A stretch of 64,000 bases of DNA, taken from assembly GCA_015075445.1 (NCBI GenBank), contig JABTUJ010000004.1, forward strand, positions 62,001 through 126,000, written 5' to 3'. Shown here piece after piece: positions 1-7,772 of this stretch. Numbering within the stretch: the first letter of the stretch is position 1; each line of letters begins with the position of its first letter. The notes below the pieces were generated by a model. It worked only from the letters and a program-made list of their open reading frames with translations, ran no database searches and was not told the DNA's origin. The DNA is from Verrucomicrobiales bacterium. Its GTDB lineage: Bacteria; Verrucomicrobiota; Verrucomicrobiia; Limisphaerales; J093. The position numbers and the translations under genes are program-made.

Positions 1-249
1 CCTGGCATCGCCGCACTCCAGGGTGTGGTGAGTGGGCACCCGCTGCACCGCCGCGGCGATCTGGTCGGTGAGTCCTGGGTCACGGGCTATCCTGGGCAGA
101 TCGGTGCGGAGGTGGGTGAGCCGGAGTTCTGCGGGGACAAAGGTCTCAAGCTCCGATCGTGGTCCGGATTCAGCTCGGGCAGTTTTGGCGAGCCGGCGAC
201 TGGTCGGTTGGACTGCCCAATCACTGGTGACTGCCCGCATCGCGTTCAT
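1..249 (-). CDS. N-terminal part of a possible DNA methyltransferase, runs off left edge
   Basis: An open minus-strand frame begins at ATG 249 (second in-frame ATG at 240), just after an in-frame TGA, and remains open to base 1 (83 residues). Its composition is protein-like, unlike the overlapping plus-strand frames. The visible end, VPTHHTLECGDAR, resembles the segment just before the SAM-binding part of some site-specific DNA methyltransferases (HxLxxGDAR-type). The catalytic motifs would lie outside the window, so the family call is an inference. The ribosome binding site is weak. It lies in the accessory region near a broken Dam gene. Confidence 0.4.
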   Translation of the reverse strand, partial: MNAMRAVTSDWAVQPTSRRLAKTARAESGPRSELETFVPAELRLTHLRTDLPRIARDPGLTDQIAAAVQRVPTHHTLECGDAR

Positions 250-682
250 CGTGCTTCACCACGACAGTCGGGGAACGTGGCCGACAGCGAACAGAGGGCG
301 TGTTCGCGGGGAGAGCCAAACCCACTCCAGCGCTACAAAGTACCCGGCAGGACGGCGTGGACGATCATGGCTTGGCGTCGAGCGGAGGAGCAGGCGCTGT
401 CTTGCCCTGCGGCGCGGCAGCTCCATTGGTCTGCGGGCGTGACCGTTCCCAGCGGCGGTCCGCCCAGCACACTCACCAAGACCCGCACCACTTACCCTGA
501 ACCTGACCGTGAAGTGTTCGCGTTCGGTCCGATGCCCCGACTGAGAGCGGTGCAGGGCGTCACCGGGTCGGTGAACCGGAATCGGCTGCCGCCCCTCGCG
601 AACACCATGAATGGATCGTCACGGTCGCGGCCGGGCCCGGCGCCTCAACGGGACAAGGACCCCGCGGCGAAGCCTCCTCGCG
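250..682. other. no convincing gene
   Basis: Open frames exist on both strands, but all have shadow-like composition (rich in Arg, Pro, Ser and Gly) and I recognise no domain, RNA or repeat. The stretch may be the intergenic space between the leftward methyltransferase-like gene and the rightward Dam remnant. Confidence 0.4.
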
Positions 683-1304
683 ATGCCACCCCGACATCGT
701 TCGCTGGCCGAGCATTTCTCGTCGCGCTCGGACGAGTGGCCAACACCCCAATGGCTGTTTGACGCGCTGAACCAACAGTTCGACTCAACCTCGACCCGTG
801 CGCCACCCACGACAAGGCCAAGTGCGCGCGGTACTTCCCCCGGGCGGAGGACGGCTTGGCTCAAGATTGGGGTGCCGCGACCGTCTTCATGAACCCACCC
901 TACGGCCGTGAAATCCGGCACTGGATGCGCAAGGCGTTCCAGAGTCCGCGCGGGCGGGAGCGACCGTGGTGTGCCTGGTTCCGGCGCGCACGGACACGGA
1001 CTGGTGGCACCGGTATGCCATCGGCGGGGAGATTCGGTTCCTGAAGGGCCGGCTCACGTTCGGCGATGCGCCCCACGCGGCACCTTTCCCGAGCGCGGTG
1101 GTGGTCTTTCGTCCCGAGGCACTGCGCCGCGGTCCTATACCTGTCTGCGGCGCTGCGCTGGACGGTGAGCCTGCCCCACTTTTGGCAGCGGTTCCCAAGG
1201 CGCCGCCGGCGGCGCCAACCGGTTGGGCTGGGGCATTGGTCCGGCCCGGAGCCCGCGGGCAATGTGGTTTCGACCTGCTTGCTTACAAGCATGCAGGCAC
1301 GTGA
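683..1304 (+). pseudogene. frameshifted phage-type Dam (DNA N-6-adenine methyltransferase) remnant
   Basis: Three pieces in three frames together read as a phage-type adenine methyltransferase (Dam family, PF05869-like). The first piece, from ATG 683, carries SDEWPTPQWLFDALNQQF. The second (about 790-950) carries LDPCATHDKAKC and the catalytic NPPY motif in FMNPPYGREI. The third (from about 957) carries GATVVCLVPARTDTDWWH and APFPSAVVVFRP. Shifts fall near 781-792 and 940-958. The enzyme would methylate adenine in DNA and is common in prophages. The order and spacing of the motifs are right, so only small indels separate it from an intact gene. Homology ends near 1125; the rest of the third frame to 1304 is uncertain. 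Confidence 0.72.
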
Positions 1305-2342
1305 GAGTGGCCCAGTGGCTATGAGGACGACGCAGAACCCGGTACTGGTGGCGAACCTCGCCCGAAACAACAACAGGCGCGCCAGAGGGGAATGGCGGCT
1401 CCGGTTATGGAACGTGCCCGGCCTCATGGATGCCCGGGGCAACGGCATCCCCTGGCATTACGCGGACAAGTCCGTCGAAGCCTGTCGCCGGATGGCTCAC
1501 CGCGAGACCCGCGAGCTCGGGCTGCGACTTCGGGTCTTCGCTTACGCCCGACTTCGCCGATGCCGATGCGATGCCCGCACTGCGGCGGGCGCGACGATCC
1601 AAGCCCCAGGCCAAGGGAAGTCGGCCTGGGGCCGCGAGCAGGAGCAGGAAGGGTGGCACGGGAATCGGCAGAATGGCCACCGGGGTCCGATGACGACGCA
1701 GTTCCGATGTCAGGCCCTGAACGCGACGTCGAGGCGGGCTCGCGGGCTGCCGGGTGACCGGCGCCATCCTCCCCGCTGAGCAGATTCGCTGTGGCCGCCA
1801 AGCTGAACTGCGCGTTGGCGGCGCGACCCGGGCCGCCAGGGCACGCGGCCAGCGCCGGCTCCCTGGCGGCCGCACCGCCTCGGCAGCGCCTCGCGCGGAT
1901 CGCCAGTCCCGGCCCCCATGACCCGGGCCCCCATCCAAGACCAGGGCCAGGACAAGAGTGTTGCGGACTGGGACGGTGTCAGCCGAGGACGGTTCAACGC
2001 CAAGCCCTACGCCCGGTGCTTGACGTCCCCTTGTCACCCGGTTCTGTCACCCAGCCCCGGAATTTCGGGCCACCGGAGTCGGGTTGAGTCCCACGCCTGA
2101 CAGCGCAGAACTGATTGAAGGGGAGCGTTCGGTCCCATGCGGTCCAAGCCGTGGAAGCTGGGACCAGATGCCCGGCGATGAATCCGGAGATCTCGGCTCG
2201 GTCCGGGCGCCACCAACCGTGAAGGGTAGCCCTTGGTTCACAGGGGGAAGCAGGAACTGGGGAGAAGGGGACAGCGGGAAAGTCCTTGGTGCGCCCAACA
2301 GTAGCGGGATACGCGCAAGCCGCTGGCAGCATCCTCTACTGC
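1305..2342. other. unassigned stretch of about 1 kb
   Basis: No frame here gives a recognisable protein. A plus-strand frame between about 1321 and 1540 (reading WNVPGLMDARGNGIPWHYADKS) has somewhat protein-like composition but matches no family I know. A nearby alternative frame contains CPHCGG, which could be coincidental. The stretch may hold degraded phage or plasmid genes. No tRNA, array or long repeat was seen. Confidence 0.35.
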
Positions 2343-3372
2343 ATGGTTGCCTGGTTCATGCTGCTCTTTCGTTTGGCCGTGGCGACGTTGCGGCGTCGTC
2401 GCGACCTGGTCTTCGAGAACCTGGCCCTCCGTCACCAACTCCTGGTGCTTCACCGCACCGCCAAGCTGCCACGCCTGTCGGGTCCAGATCGCGCCCTTTG
2501 GGTCTGGCTCGCGCGACGTTAGCGGGCTTGGAAGACCTGTCTACGGATCGTTCGATCGGACACGGTCGTCCGCTGGCATCGAGCCGGCTTTCGCCAGTTC
2601 TGGAAATGGAAGAGTCGTCCACGTCGAGGCGGCCGGCGGCCCATCGACCGCGAGGCGGTCAGGTTGATCCGGCAGATGAGCCGCGCCAACCCACTCTGGG
2701 GCGCCCCGCGGATCCACGGCGAGTTGCTCAAACTGCGCCTCTCCCTCGCGCAACGCACCGTCGCCAAGTACATGGTCCCTGGCTCGCGTCGTCCTCGTCC
2801 CAGACCTGGACCACGTATCTGCGCAACCACCTGGGACAAATGGTGTCCGTGGATTTCTTCACCGTCCCCACCGTCAACTTTCGCCTGCTCCATGTCTTCC
2901 TCGTCTTGTCACACCAGCGCCGCAAAGTGCTCCACTTTAACGTCGTGGAGTGCCGTCGGCGGTCTGGCCCGCCCAGCAACTCCGGGAAGCCTTCCCCTTT
3001 GCTTCGCCCCCAAAGTACCTGCTTCGTGACCGCGACAGTGTTGACGGGCAGCAATTCCAACGTTGTGCTGAGGCCTTGGGTCTGAAGGAACTCAGCATCG
3101 CGCCCCACGCGCCCTGGCAGTCGCCGTATGTGGAACGGTTGATCGGTTCGCTTCGGCGCGAATGCCTGGATCATGTCATCGTCCTTAATCCGGCCCACCT
3201 TCGCGGCGTGATCGAGGACTACCTCGGCTACTACCATCGCAGTCGCACGCCCCTGGGACTGGGCAAGGACGCGCCGGAGCCCCGCCCCGTACAGGGTGCC
3301 GACGCCGGTGAAATCGTGGCGTTTCCGCAGGTGGGCGGTCTGCATCACCGCTACGAACGGCGGGCCGCCTGA
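2343..3372 (+). pseudogene. broken integrase-core (rve/DDE) transposase
   Basis: Pieces of one transposase are spread over three frames. The N-terminus from ATG 2343 has RRRDLVFENLALRHQLLVLH, typical of integrase-core transposases. An in-frame TAG at 2520-2522 follows, where relatives have an aromatic residue. The same frame then continues through WKTCLRIV and ANPLWGAPRIHGELLKL to about 2780. The catalytic core continues in a second frame (SVDFFTVPT, first Asp) to about 2948 and in a third (LLRDRDSV, second Asp; PYVERLIGSLRRECLDH, Glu) to the stop at 3372. All three DDE residues are present, so decay looks recent, or the breaks are sequence errors. I cannot assign the IS family with certainty. 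An 11-base direct repeat (GCGGGATACGC) flanks the ORF at 2304 and 3375. Confidence 0.78.
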
Positions 3373-3889
3373 TCGCGGGATACGCCCGACCAGTTTTGGC
3401 AATCCGGAGCCTGAGTCCAGGTCGGAAGCACCGTCAGACCGTCTCGCCGTTGGATCGCCCGATTGACATCCGACTCCCTCCCCACCGAGTACCGCCCCCT
3501 TCGCACGGGGTGTTGGTGCCCGCCCGGAGCTGCCGGATGCGCTTTTGCCAACCACAGGAGCCACGGTTGATGGCTGCCGCGGAACTTACGCCGTCACCGA
3601 CCGCGCCCTCACGCACGCTTGCCGAAGCAACACACAATAAATCCGTCAGCTCATGCAATGCCTCGAACGGCCGCCGGCGTCCCACCGATCCACGCAAAGA
3701 CCCGCCGCGCGCGAGTCTTCAAGCGTCTTCAAGAACAAACCATCTTGCCACCATCTCCACGGATTTGCGCGTCACGCCACAGGACTCGCGGTGCCGGCGT
3801 CGCTCGCCGTGGGGCGCGGCTGGTCCCGACGTTATTCGTCAGCTCCGGATTTCCCGTCGTTCCTTGCTCTGGTTGCTCAACACGATGGC
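3373..3889. other. unassigned stretch after the transposase remnant
   Basis: No recognisable coding frame was found on either strand. The stretch lies between the broken transposase and the 3' end of the Argonaute operon and may include the right end of the insertion sequence, but I could not find inverted ends. Confidence 0.35.
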
Positions 3890-3958
3890 CTACTCCTGCC
3901 GCAGGTCGCGCACCCGCTGCCGAATCTCCGGGCTGGCGAAACACTGCTCCATTTCATC

Positions 3959-4114
3959 TCAAAGCGGCACCCGTGGCTCGTAGCCCACGCCGATGATGCT
4001 CGGCGGCTGCTCCTTGCCCTTGCGGACCTTGAACCAATTTCCAGCGTCGACTTGCGGAGGCCGGCCTTGCAGCCAGTCGTTGAGCCGCTTCATCGCCACT
4101 TCGCGATTGCCCAC
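3959..4114 (-). CDS. 51-residue ORF directly downstream of the short Argonaute gene
   Basis: A GTG start at 4114 is preceded by AGGAAG at 4130-4125, ten bases upstream. It opens a 51-residue frame (starting VGNREVAMKRLNDWLQGRPP) only 18 bases after the Argonaute stop and in the same frame. The composition is protein-like: charged, with Trp, Tyr and a GVGYEPRVPL end. The frame continues after its TGA for another 22 plausible residues (DEMEQCFASPEIRQRVRDL) to a TAG at 3890, so a single mutation may have shortened a protein of about 74 residues. I do not recognise the family. It could be a small extra protein of the defence operon or the tail of an unrelated gene. Confidence 0.5.
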   Translation of the reverse strand: MGNREVAMKRLNDWLQGRPPQVDAGNWFKVRKGKEQPPSIIGVGYEPRVPL

Positions 4115-4132
4115 AAGTAGCGCACTTCCTAG

Positions 4133-5638
4133 TCACACGTAATATTTGAAATTCGGCAGAAAGGCCTTTGTCCCTTGGTTCGCGACGAGGATTTCTCCAA
4201 CCGCGTCAGAAAAATGCACGGTCACGGGCTGGCTCTCACCGAGCTTGCAGGCGTTGTAGTTCAGCTTCGTCAGTCCGAAAATATCAATGGCGACCTGTCT
4301 GATGTCCGCCTCGCCGTGCTGTATCTCAATCCGCAACGGTTCGGGAACATCCCAGCCGTCATAGGTTCGCAGCACCGGCTTGAATCCCGACGCCCAAAGG
4401 TAAGCGGCGCGTGGCGACACTTTCCAAAGCGTCCCACGCACAATCGGGCGCGTGCCAGCCCGATAAGCCTTCAATCCCCGGCGATCCTGCGCGACGCGGA
4501 TTCCCACCAGCTTCACTCCCTTGGGACAGGCCTCCTGATAACCGCGCCATTCTTCAACATCAATGGTGGACCGACAGTGCAGAAACACCTCACGCAGTTT
4601 CTTGCCGTGCTGTTCCTCGTAGGTCTTCAGCACACCTTCGAGGAGTTTCTTCGCGGCAGGTCGCGAAAGATGGCACTGCTTCATTTCCGGCGAATACCAC
4701 GGGCCGTAGTCACCGAGAAACACGATGCCGTCTCCGTCATCCAGAAACATCTGAGCGGCACTGCAAGCCGTTCGGCCATTCTCATCTGTCCGCTTGAATG
4801 CGATGCCGACGTAGCAGACTCCGTCCCGTGCACCGGGGAGTTTCCAGGGCTTACGACCGCTCTTGTAATAGAGCGCGGTGGATAGATTCCACGCTCGGTC
4901 AGACAATGGAGTCAAAGTACGTTGTCCCCACTGCGGCTTGTCATCCGAAAGATCCAGAGTGGATTCCCGGAGAATCTGAATCGGCATCCTGCATTCCATC
5001 GCACGGGCTTTGATCTGGCGGCGGAAGTCCAAGGAATAATCGTATTGCTGCGAGTCGTATCCACCAAAAAGATCGGTCGTCTGCCGGCGAAGCCTGACTT
5101 CCTTCGCCGACAGCCGCTTTCCCGTTCCTTCCTTCACCTTGGAGAGTGGACGGCAGTTCTTGTGAACGATCTCCGGGACAATGCAGACGGCAACGTCAAT
5201 TGCAGTGTCCTTGCGTGCTAGAGCTTTGATCGCGCCGAGGTAAAGGCTGGTGACATCGAATACTCGCTTGTAATCGTCTCCTTGGTTGGCTGCCGCCTCG
5301 ATAGCTTTCGAGTCAAGCGCTTCAGCCAGTGGAGGGGTCTTCGGAAAGACCGCGTGCATCGCCTCCTCGATGCCGGGAAAAGGCGGCCAGAGCACTTCGC
5401 TCATCTCCGGCGGCGGATCAATCGGTGAATTCAAGCGCGCAGCAAACGCCCCAAAGCTCGTGATGCTTTGTGGACTACCGATTACGGCGTAACTGATTCG
5501 GCTTGGCTTTTCGATGCCGTTGCTATCCACCGGACCGAACAACGCGAGTCCCGTGGCCGGATGTTCGATCTGCTGTTGCGAGGCAAATTCCAATTCAGGT
5601 TCAGGCAAAACCTCGGCGTTGAGGGGCAATTCACTCAT
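4133..5638 (-). CDS. short prokaryotic Argonaute (MID-PIWI), SPARTA-type
   Basis: This 501-residue protein matches short prokaryotic Argonautes in length and in its MID-PIWI features. The MID part has YDYSLDFRRQIKARAM followed by MPIQIL, the usual guide 5'-phosphate pocket region. The PIWI part has GRKPWKLPG, VCYVGIAF, SAAQMFLDDGDGIVF and HGKKLREVFLHCRS. The catalytic acid expected in YxGIDF-type strands is absent (YVGIAF), as in other short Argonautes that guide but do not cut. In known SPARTA systems this subunit uses a guide RNA to sense invading plasmid DNA and activates the partner TIR NADase. The start is placed at ATG 5638, which overlaps the end of the TIR-APAZ gene by eight bases (ATGAGTGA). 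A longer frame from 5698 is unlikely. Confidence 0.9.
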   Translation of the reverse strand: MSELPLNAEVLPEPELEFASQQQIEHPATGLALFGPVDSNGIEKPSRISYAVIGSPQSITSFGAFAARLNSPIDPPPEMSEVLWPPFPGIEEAMHAVFPKTPPLAEALDSKAIEAAANQGDDYKRVFDVTSLYLGAIKALARKDTAIDVAVCIVPEIVHKNCRPLSKVKEGTGKRLSAKEVRLRRQTTDLFGGYDSQQYDYSLDFRRQIKARAMECRMPIQILRESTLDLSDDKPQWGQRTLTPLSDRAWNLSTALYYKSGRKPWKLPGARDGVCYVGIAFKRTDENGRTACSAAQMFLDDGDGIVFLGDYGPWYSPEMKQCHLSRPAAKKLLEGVLKTYEEQHGKKLREVFLHCRSTIDVEEWRGYQEACPKGVKLVGIRVAQDRRGLKAYRAGTRPIVRGTLWKVSPRAAYLWASGFKPVLRTYDGWDVPEPLRIEIQHGEADIRQVAIDIFGLTKLNYNACKLGESQPVTVHFSDAVGEILVANQGTKAFLPNFKYYV

Positions 5639-6989
5639 CGTTCGCATCCTCCATTTCCTCCGCGCTGACGTGAACGTCATTATGCGCAGAGTCTTCAACT
5701 TCGGACACGGGCGTGCCTGCGAGCAACGCCTCGTCCAACGACCGGTCGGTGGAGATTGCGATGAGGCTTCCGAGCTTTAACACCGATTCTTTGTCATCGA
5801 TTGCGGCTTGGGTGAGCAGCTGCGTGAAAGCCATAAGCCGCTTCCGCCACTTCTCATTGAAATAGGCGCGTGTGACTTTCTTCGTTCGGGGGCCGACCCT
5901 TCTTCCGGTGATCAACTTGTGTGCGCCGTCGAACAACACGACTCCGGGGCGAAGTTGAATGACGAAGCTGCCCCAATCATTCTTGCGAATCGCGTAACGG
6001 ATTGCTGGGTGGTGGATGACTTCTTCCGGTGCGGAATTGGGACGATAGAGACGAATGCTCCCAGCAACCCGGATGTAAGACGAACTGCCGTCCACGTCCT
6101 TGAAGCGGTAAATGGATTCAGCCCGAAATGGGGCGGGCAAGTAATAGCCGCTGCGATCCTCGGCCAGAACGCATCCAGCGCGGATGAGCCAGGAGTGAAC
6201 CGAACGATTCAACAATCGGGAAACGAGATTCTGGGTCGGCGTTTCCTGAATCGTCTCGTAGGAAGGCCAGTGGAGAGCCGCTCTGGTCTCCTTCACGACT
6301 TCGGTGAATTGTGCCGGTGGAGGCGAGAACGCACCTGCTCGACCTTGCTCAAGCCGGTAGTGTGGCCAAAGATCGAAGCTGGCCTTTGATGGACCTTCGT
6401 CCATGTCCGAAATGTCGATAATGCGAAGGACGTCTGGCACCTGGATGAACGGCAACAGATTCGTCGTGAGCGGTTCGGATTTATGGGCGAGCAGCGAAGC
6501 CCCGCGATCCAACGCCGCCTTTGCGATGGCGGAATTGCCGGCGTGAATCCTCGGCGCATTCAACGATTGAAGTTTCTTGAGGAGGCGACGCAATCCATCC
6601 GCCCAACTCTCTCGGAATGAAATCCACGAGATGTCCGACAGCGTCCAGTCTGGTTGTGAACCGTCGAGGTTCAAGGTGACGAGAAAATCATCGGTTTTGC
6701 GCTGCTTGGCCAATTGCAGTGCGAGTGTGCGCTCCTTCCGGGGGTTCTCTTTGCCGATGGATGTTTTGGAAAGAAGGCCGAGCACGCGGAACGACCGTTC
6801 CTTAATTGCGACATCCACCTCCTTTACCCATGACTCGCCGCCGAGGATTTCGATTTGGTCAATCCAGACGCCGTAACCGTAGAGCGCAAGCTTACGCGCC
6901 AGCCACTTTGCAAACACCTGATCCTCGTAGGCGTAGCTGATGAACAGCAGCTTACGAAGGTCGGTATTGTCTGCAACGAGTGGATTCAT
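5631..6989 (-). CDS. TIR-APAZ effector of a SPARTA-like defence system
   Basis: This 452-residue protein begins with a TIR domain (residues about 12-130). Its features are LLFISYAYEDQVFAKWL, YGYGVWIDQIEILGGESW and VLGLLSKTSI. The Glu residues at 52 and 57 lie in the region of the TIR NADase glutamate, but I cannot assign which one is catalytic. The remaining part (about 150-430) is APAZ-like: IIDISDMDEGP, PHYRLEQGRAGAF, NRSVHSWLIRAGC and GRRVGPRTKKVTRAYFN. APAZ domains are the usual partners of short Argonautes. In characterised SPARTA complexes the TIR domain degrades NAD(P)+ after target recognition, which kills or stalls the invaded cell. The gene lies directly upstream of the Argonaute gene with an eight-base overlap, so translation is probably coupled. 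It starts 16 bases after a truncated TIR gene. Confidence 0.9.
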   Translation of the reverse strand: MNPLVADNTDLRKLLFISYAYEDQVFAKWLARKLALYGYGVWIDQIEILGGESWVKEVDVAIKERSFRVLGLLSKTSIGKENPRKERTLALQLAKQRKTDDFLVTLNLDGSQPDWTLSDISWISFRESWADGLRRLLKKLQSLNAPRIHAGNSAIAKAALDRGASLLAHKSEPLTTNLLPFIQVPDVLRIIDISDMDEGPSKASFDLWPHYRLEQGRAGAFSPPPAQFTEVVKETRAALHWPSYETIQETPTQNLVSRLLNRSVHSWLIRAGCVLAEDRSGYYLPAPFRAESIYRFKDVDGSSSYIRVAGSIRLYRPNSAPEEVIHHPAIRYAIRKNDWGSFVIQLRPGVVLFDGAHKLITGRRVGPRTKKVTRAYFNEKWRKRLMAFTQLLTQAAIDDKESVLKLGSLIAISTDRSLDEALLAGTPVSEVEDSAHNDVHVSAEEMEDANDE

Positions 6990-7005
6990 TGTTCGACGGC
7001 GCAGT

Positions 7006-7353
7006 TTAGTTCTGAGGGAATCGCGCCAGGGAGCCTATGATGGGGGCGTCGTCGAGCAGCAGGGGAATCAAGTGGTGCTCCTTGTTCAGCGGGTCGCGAA
7101 ACCGGAGCGTGCCCGCCTCCAATTGCGCGCAGTCCGACCCGAACCCATGGGCCGACATGCAGAGCACGAGCACGCGCGAGTGCTCCAGGCCTTCCTCGAT
7201 CTTCGCCGGGATGCTGTTGCCGGGCTTGAGCACCCATTCATCGAACCACACGTTCAGCCCGTCCTGCCGCAGCCGCTCCGCCAGCGGCCGCACCACCGGC
7301 TTGTCCTTCGCGCTGTGGCTCAGGAACACGTCGTAGGTGGAGTCGTCGGCCAT
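7006..7353 (-). pseudogene. truncated TIR-domain protein
   Basis: The frame from ATG 7353 encodes 115 residues of a TIR domain. It has STYDVFLSHSAKDKPVV, GLNVWFDEWVLKPGNSI (with Glu in KIEEGLEHSR), RVLVLCMSAHGFGSDC and HHLIPLLLDDAPIIGSLARF. It then stops at PQN, where relatives continue with a short helix and often a second domain. The start was chosen because upstream sequence in the same frame is of low quality. The protein may be a bare TIR domain, but the abrupt end just 16 bases before the TIR-APAZ gene suggests that insertion of the SPARTA pair, or a deletion, removed its tail. It could still be transcribed with the downstream pair. Confidence 0.7.
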
Positions 7354-7423
7354 GGTTGATTGCGTGTTGGATTGAGAATGCCTATGCCCTCGGGGAAAAG
7401 CAATCCGCGCCATTCGAGGTGGC

Positions 7424-7684
7424 GTGCTCGACGGCTGGCGTCCAGCTGGCGGCAGGTGGCTCCACCGAGCGACCACTACGCGCTGCAAGGGTTCGTCGCA
7501 GGGTCTGGTGATCCGGCGCTTTCCACACGAGGGCGACCCCGGCAGGATCATGGTCGGCTTCGGCGAGGCCCGGTTGATCCAGCACCTCGACACGCGGGTT
7601 GAACTGCTGGGCGGGACCGACGCAGACCGGACGGCCGCCCTGGAATGGCAGCGGCGGTTCTTGCCCGAGGCGGGGCTGGGGTAA
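7424..7684 (+). pseudogene. C-terminal fragment of a small conserved protein
   Basis: The last 60 or so residues of this frame look like real protein (GLVIRRFPHEGDPGRIM, LIQHLDTRVELLGGTDADR, TAALEWQRRFLPEAG), whereas the first 30 are Arg- and Trp-rich noise. The end recalls a small protein family I associate with Verrucomicrobiota genomes, of unknown function; this is from memory and not checked. No start codon with a ribosome binding site is visible at the edge of the good part, so I read it as a 5'-truncated remnant on the opposite strand to its neighbours. Confidence 0.35.
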
Positions 7685-7772
7685 CGGAAGCCGATGCCGT
7701 GGGCGAGGAGGAAGTGACCGCGTGGAATCGGTTGCCCGGCGCGGCCAGCGCCGCCGAACCTGAGTGGAGGCA

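Noticed and set aside
2304..3385. GCGGGATACGC direct repeat flanking the broken transposase as a target duplication
   Set aside because: The right copy starts three bases after the transposase stop codon, which is too close for a normal insertion sequence end; no inverted ends were found, so it may be chance.
5638..5698. Longer Argonaute N-terminus from ATG 5698
   Set aside because: The extra 20 residues are basic and overlap the TIR-APAZ gene by 68 bases; the start at 5638 gives the usual short overlap and family-like N-terminus.
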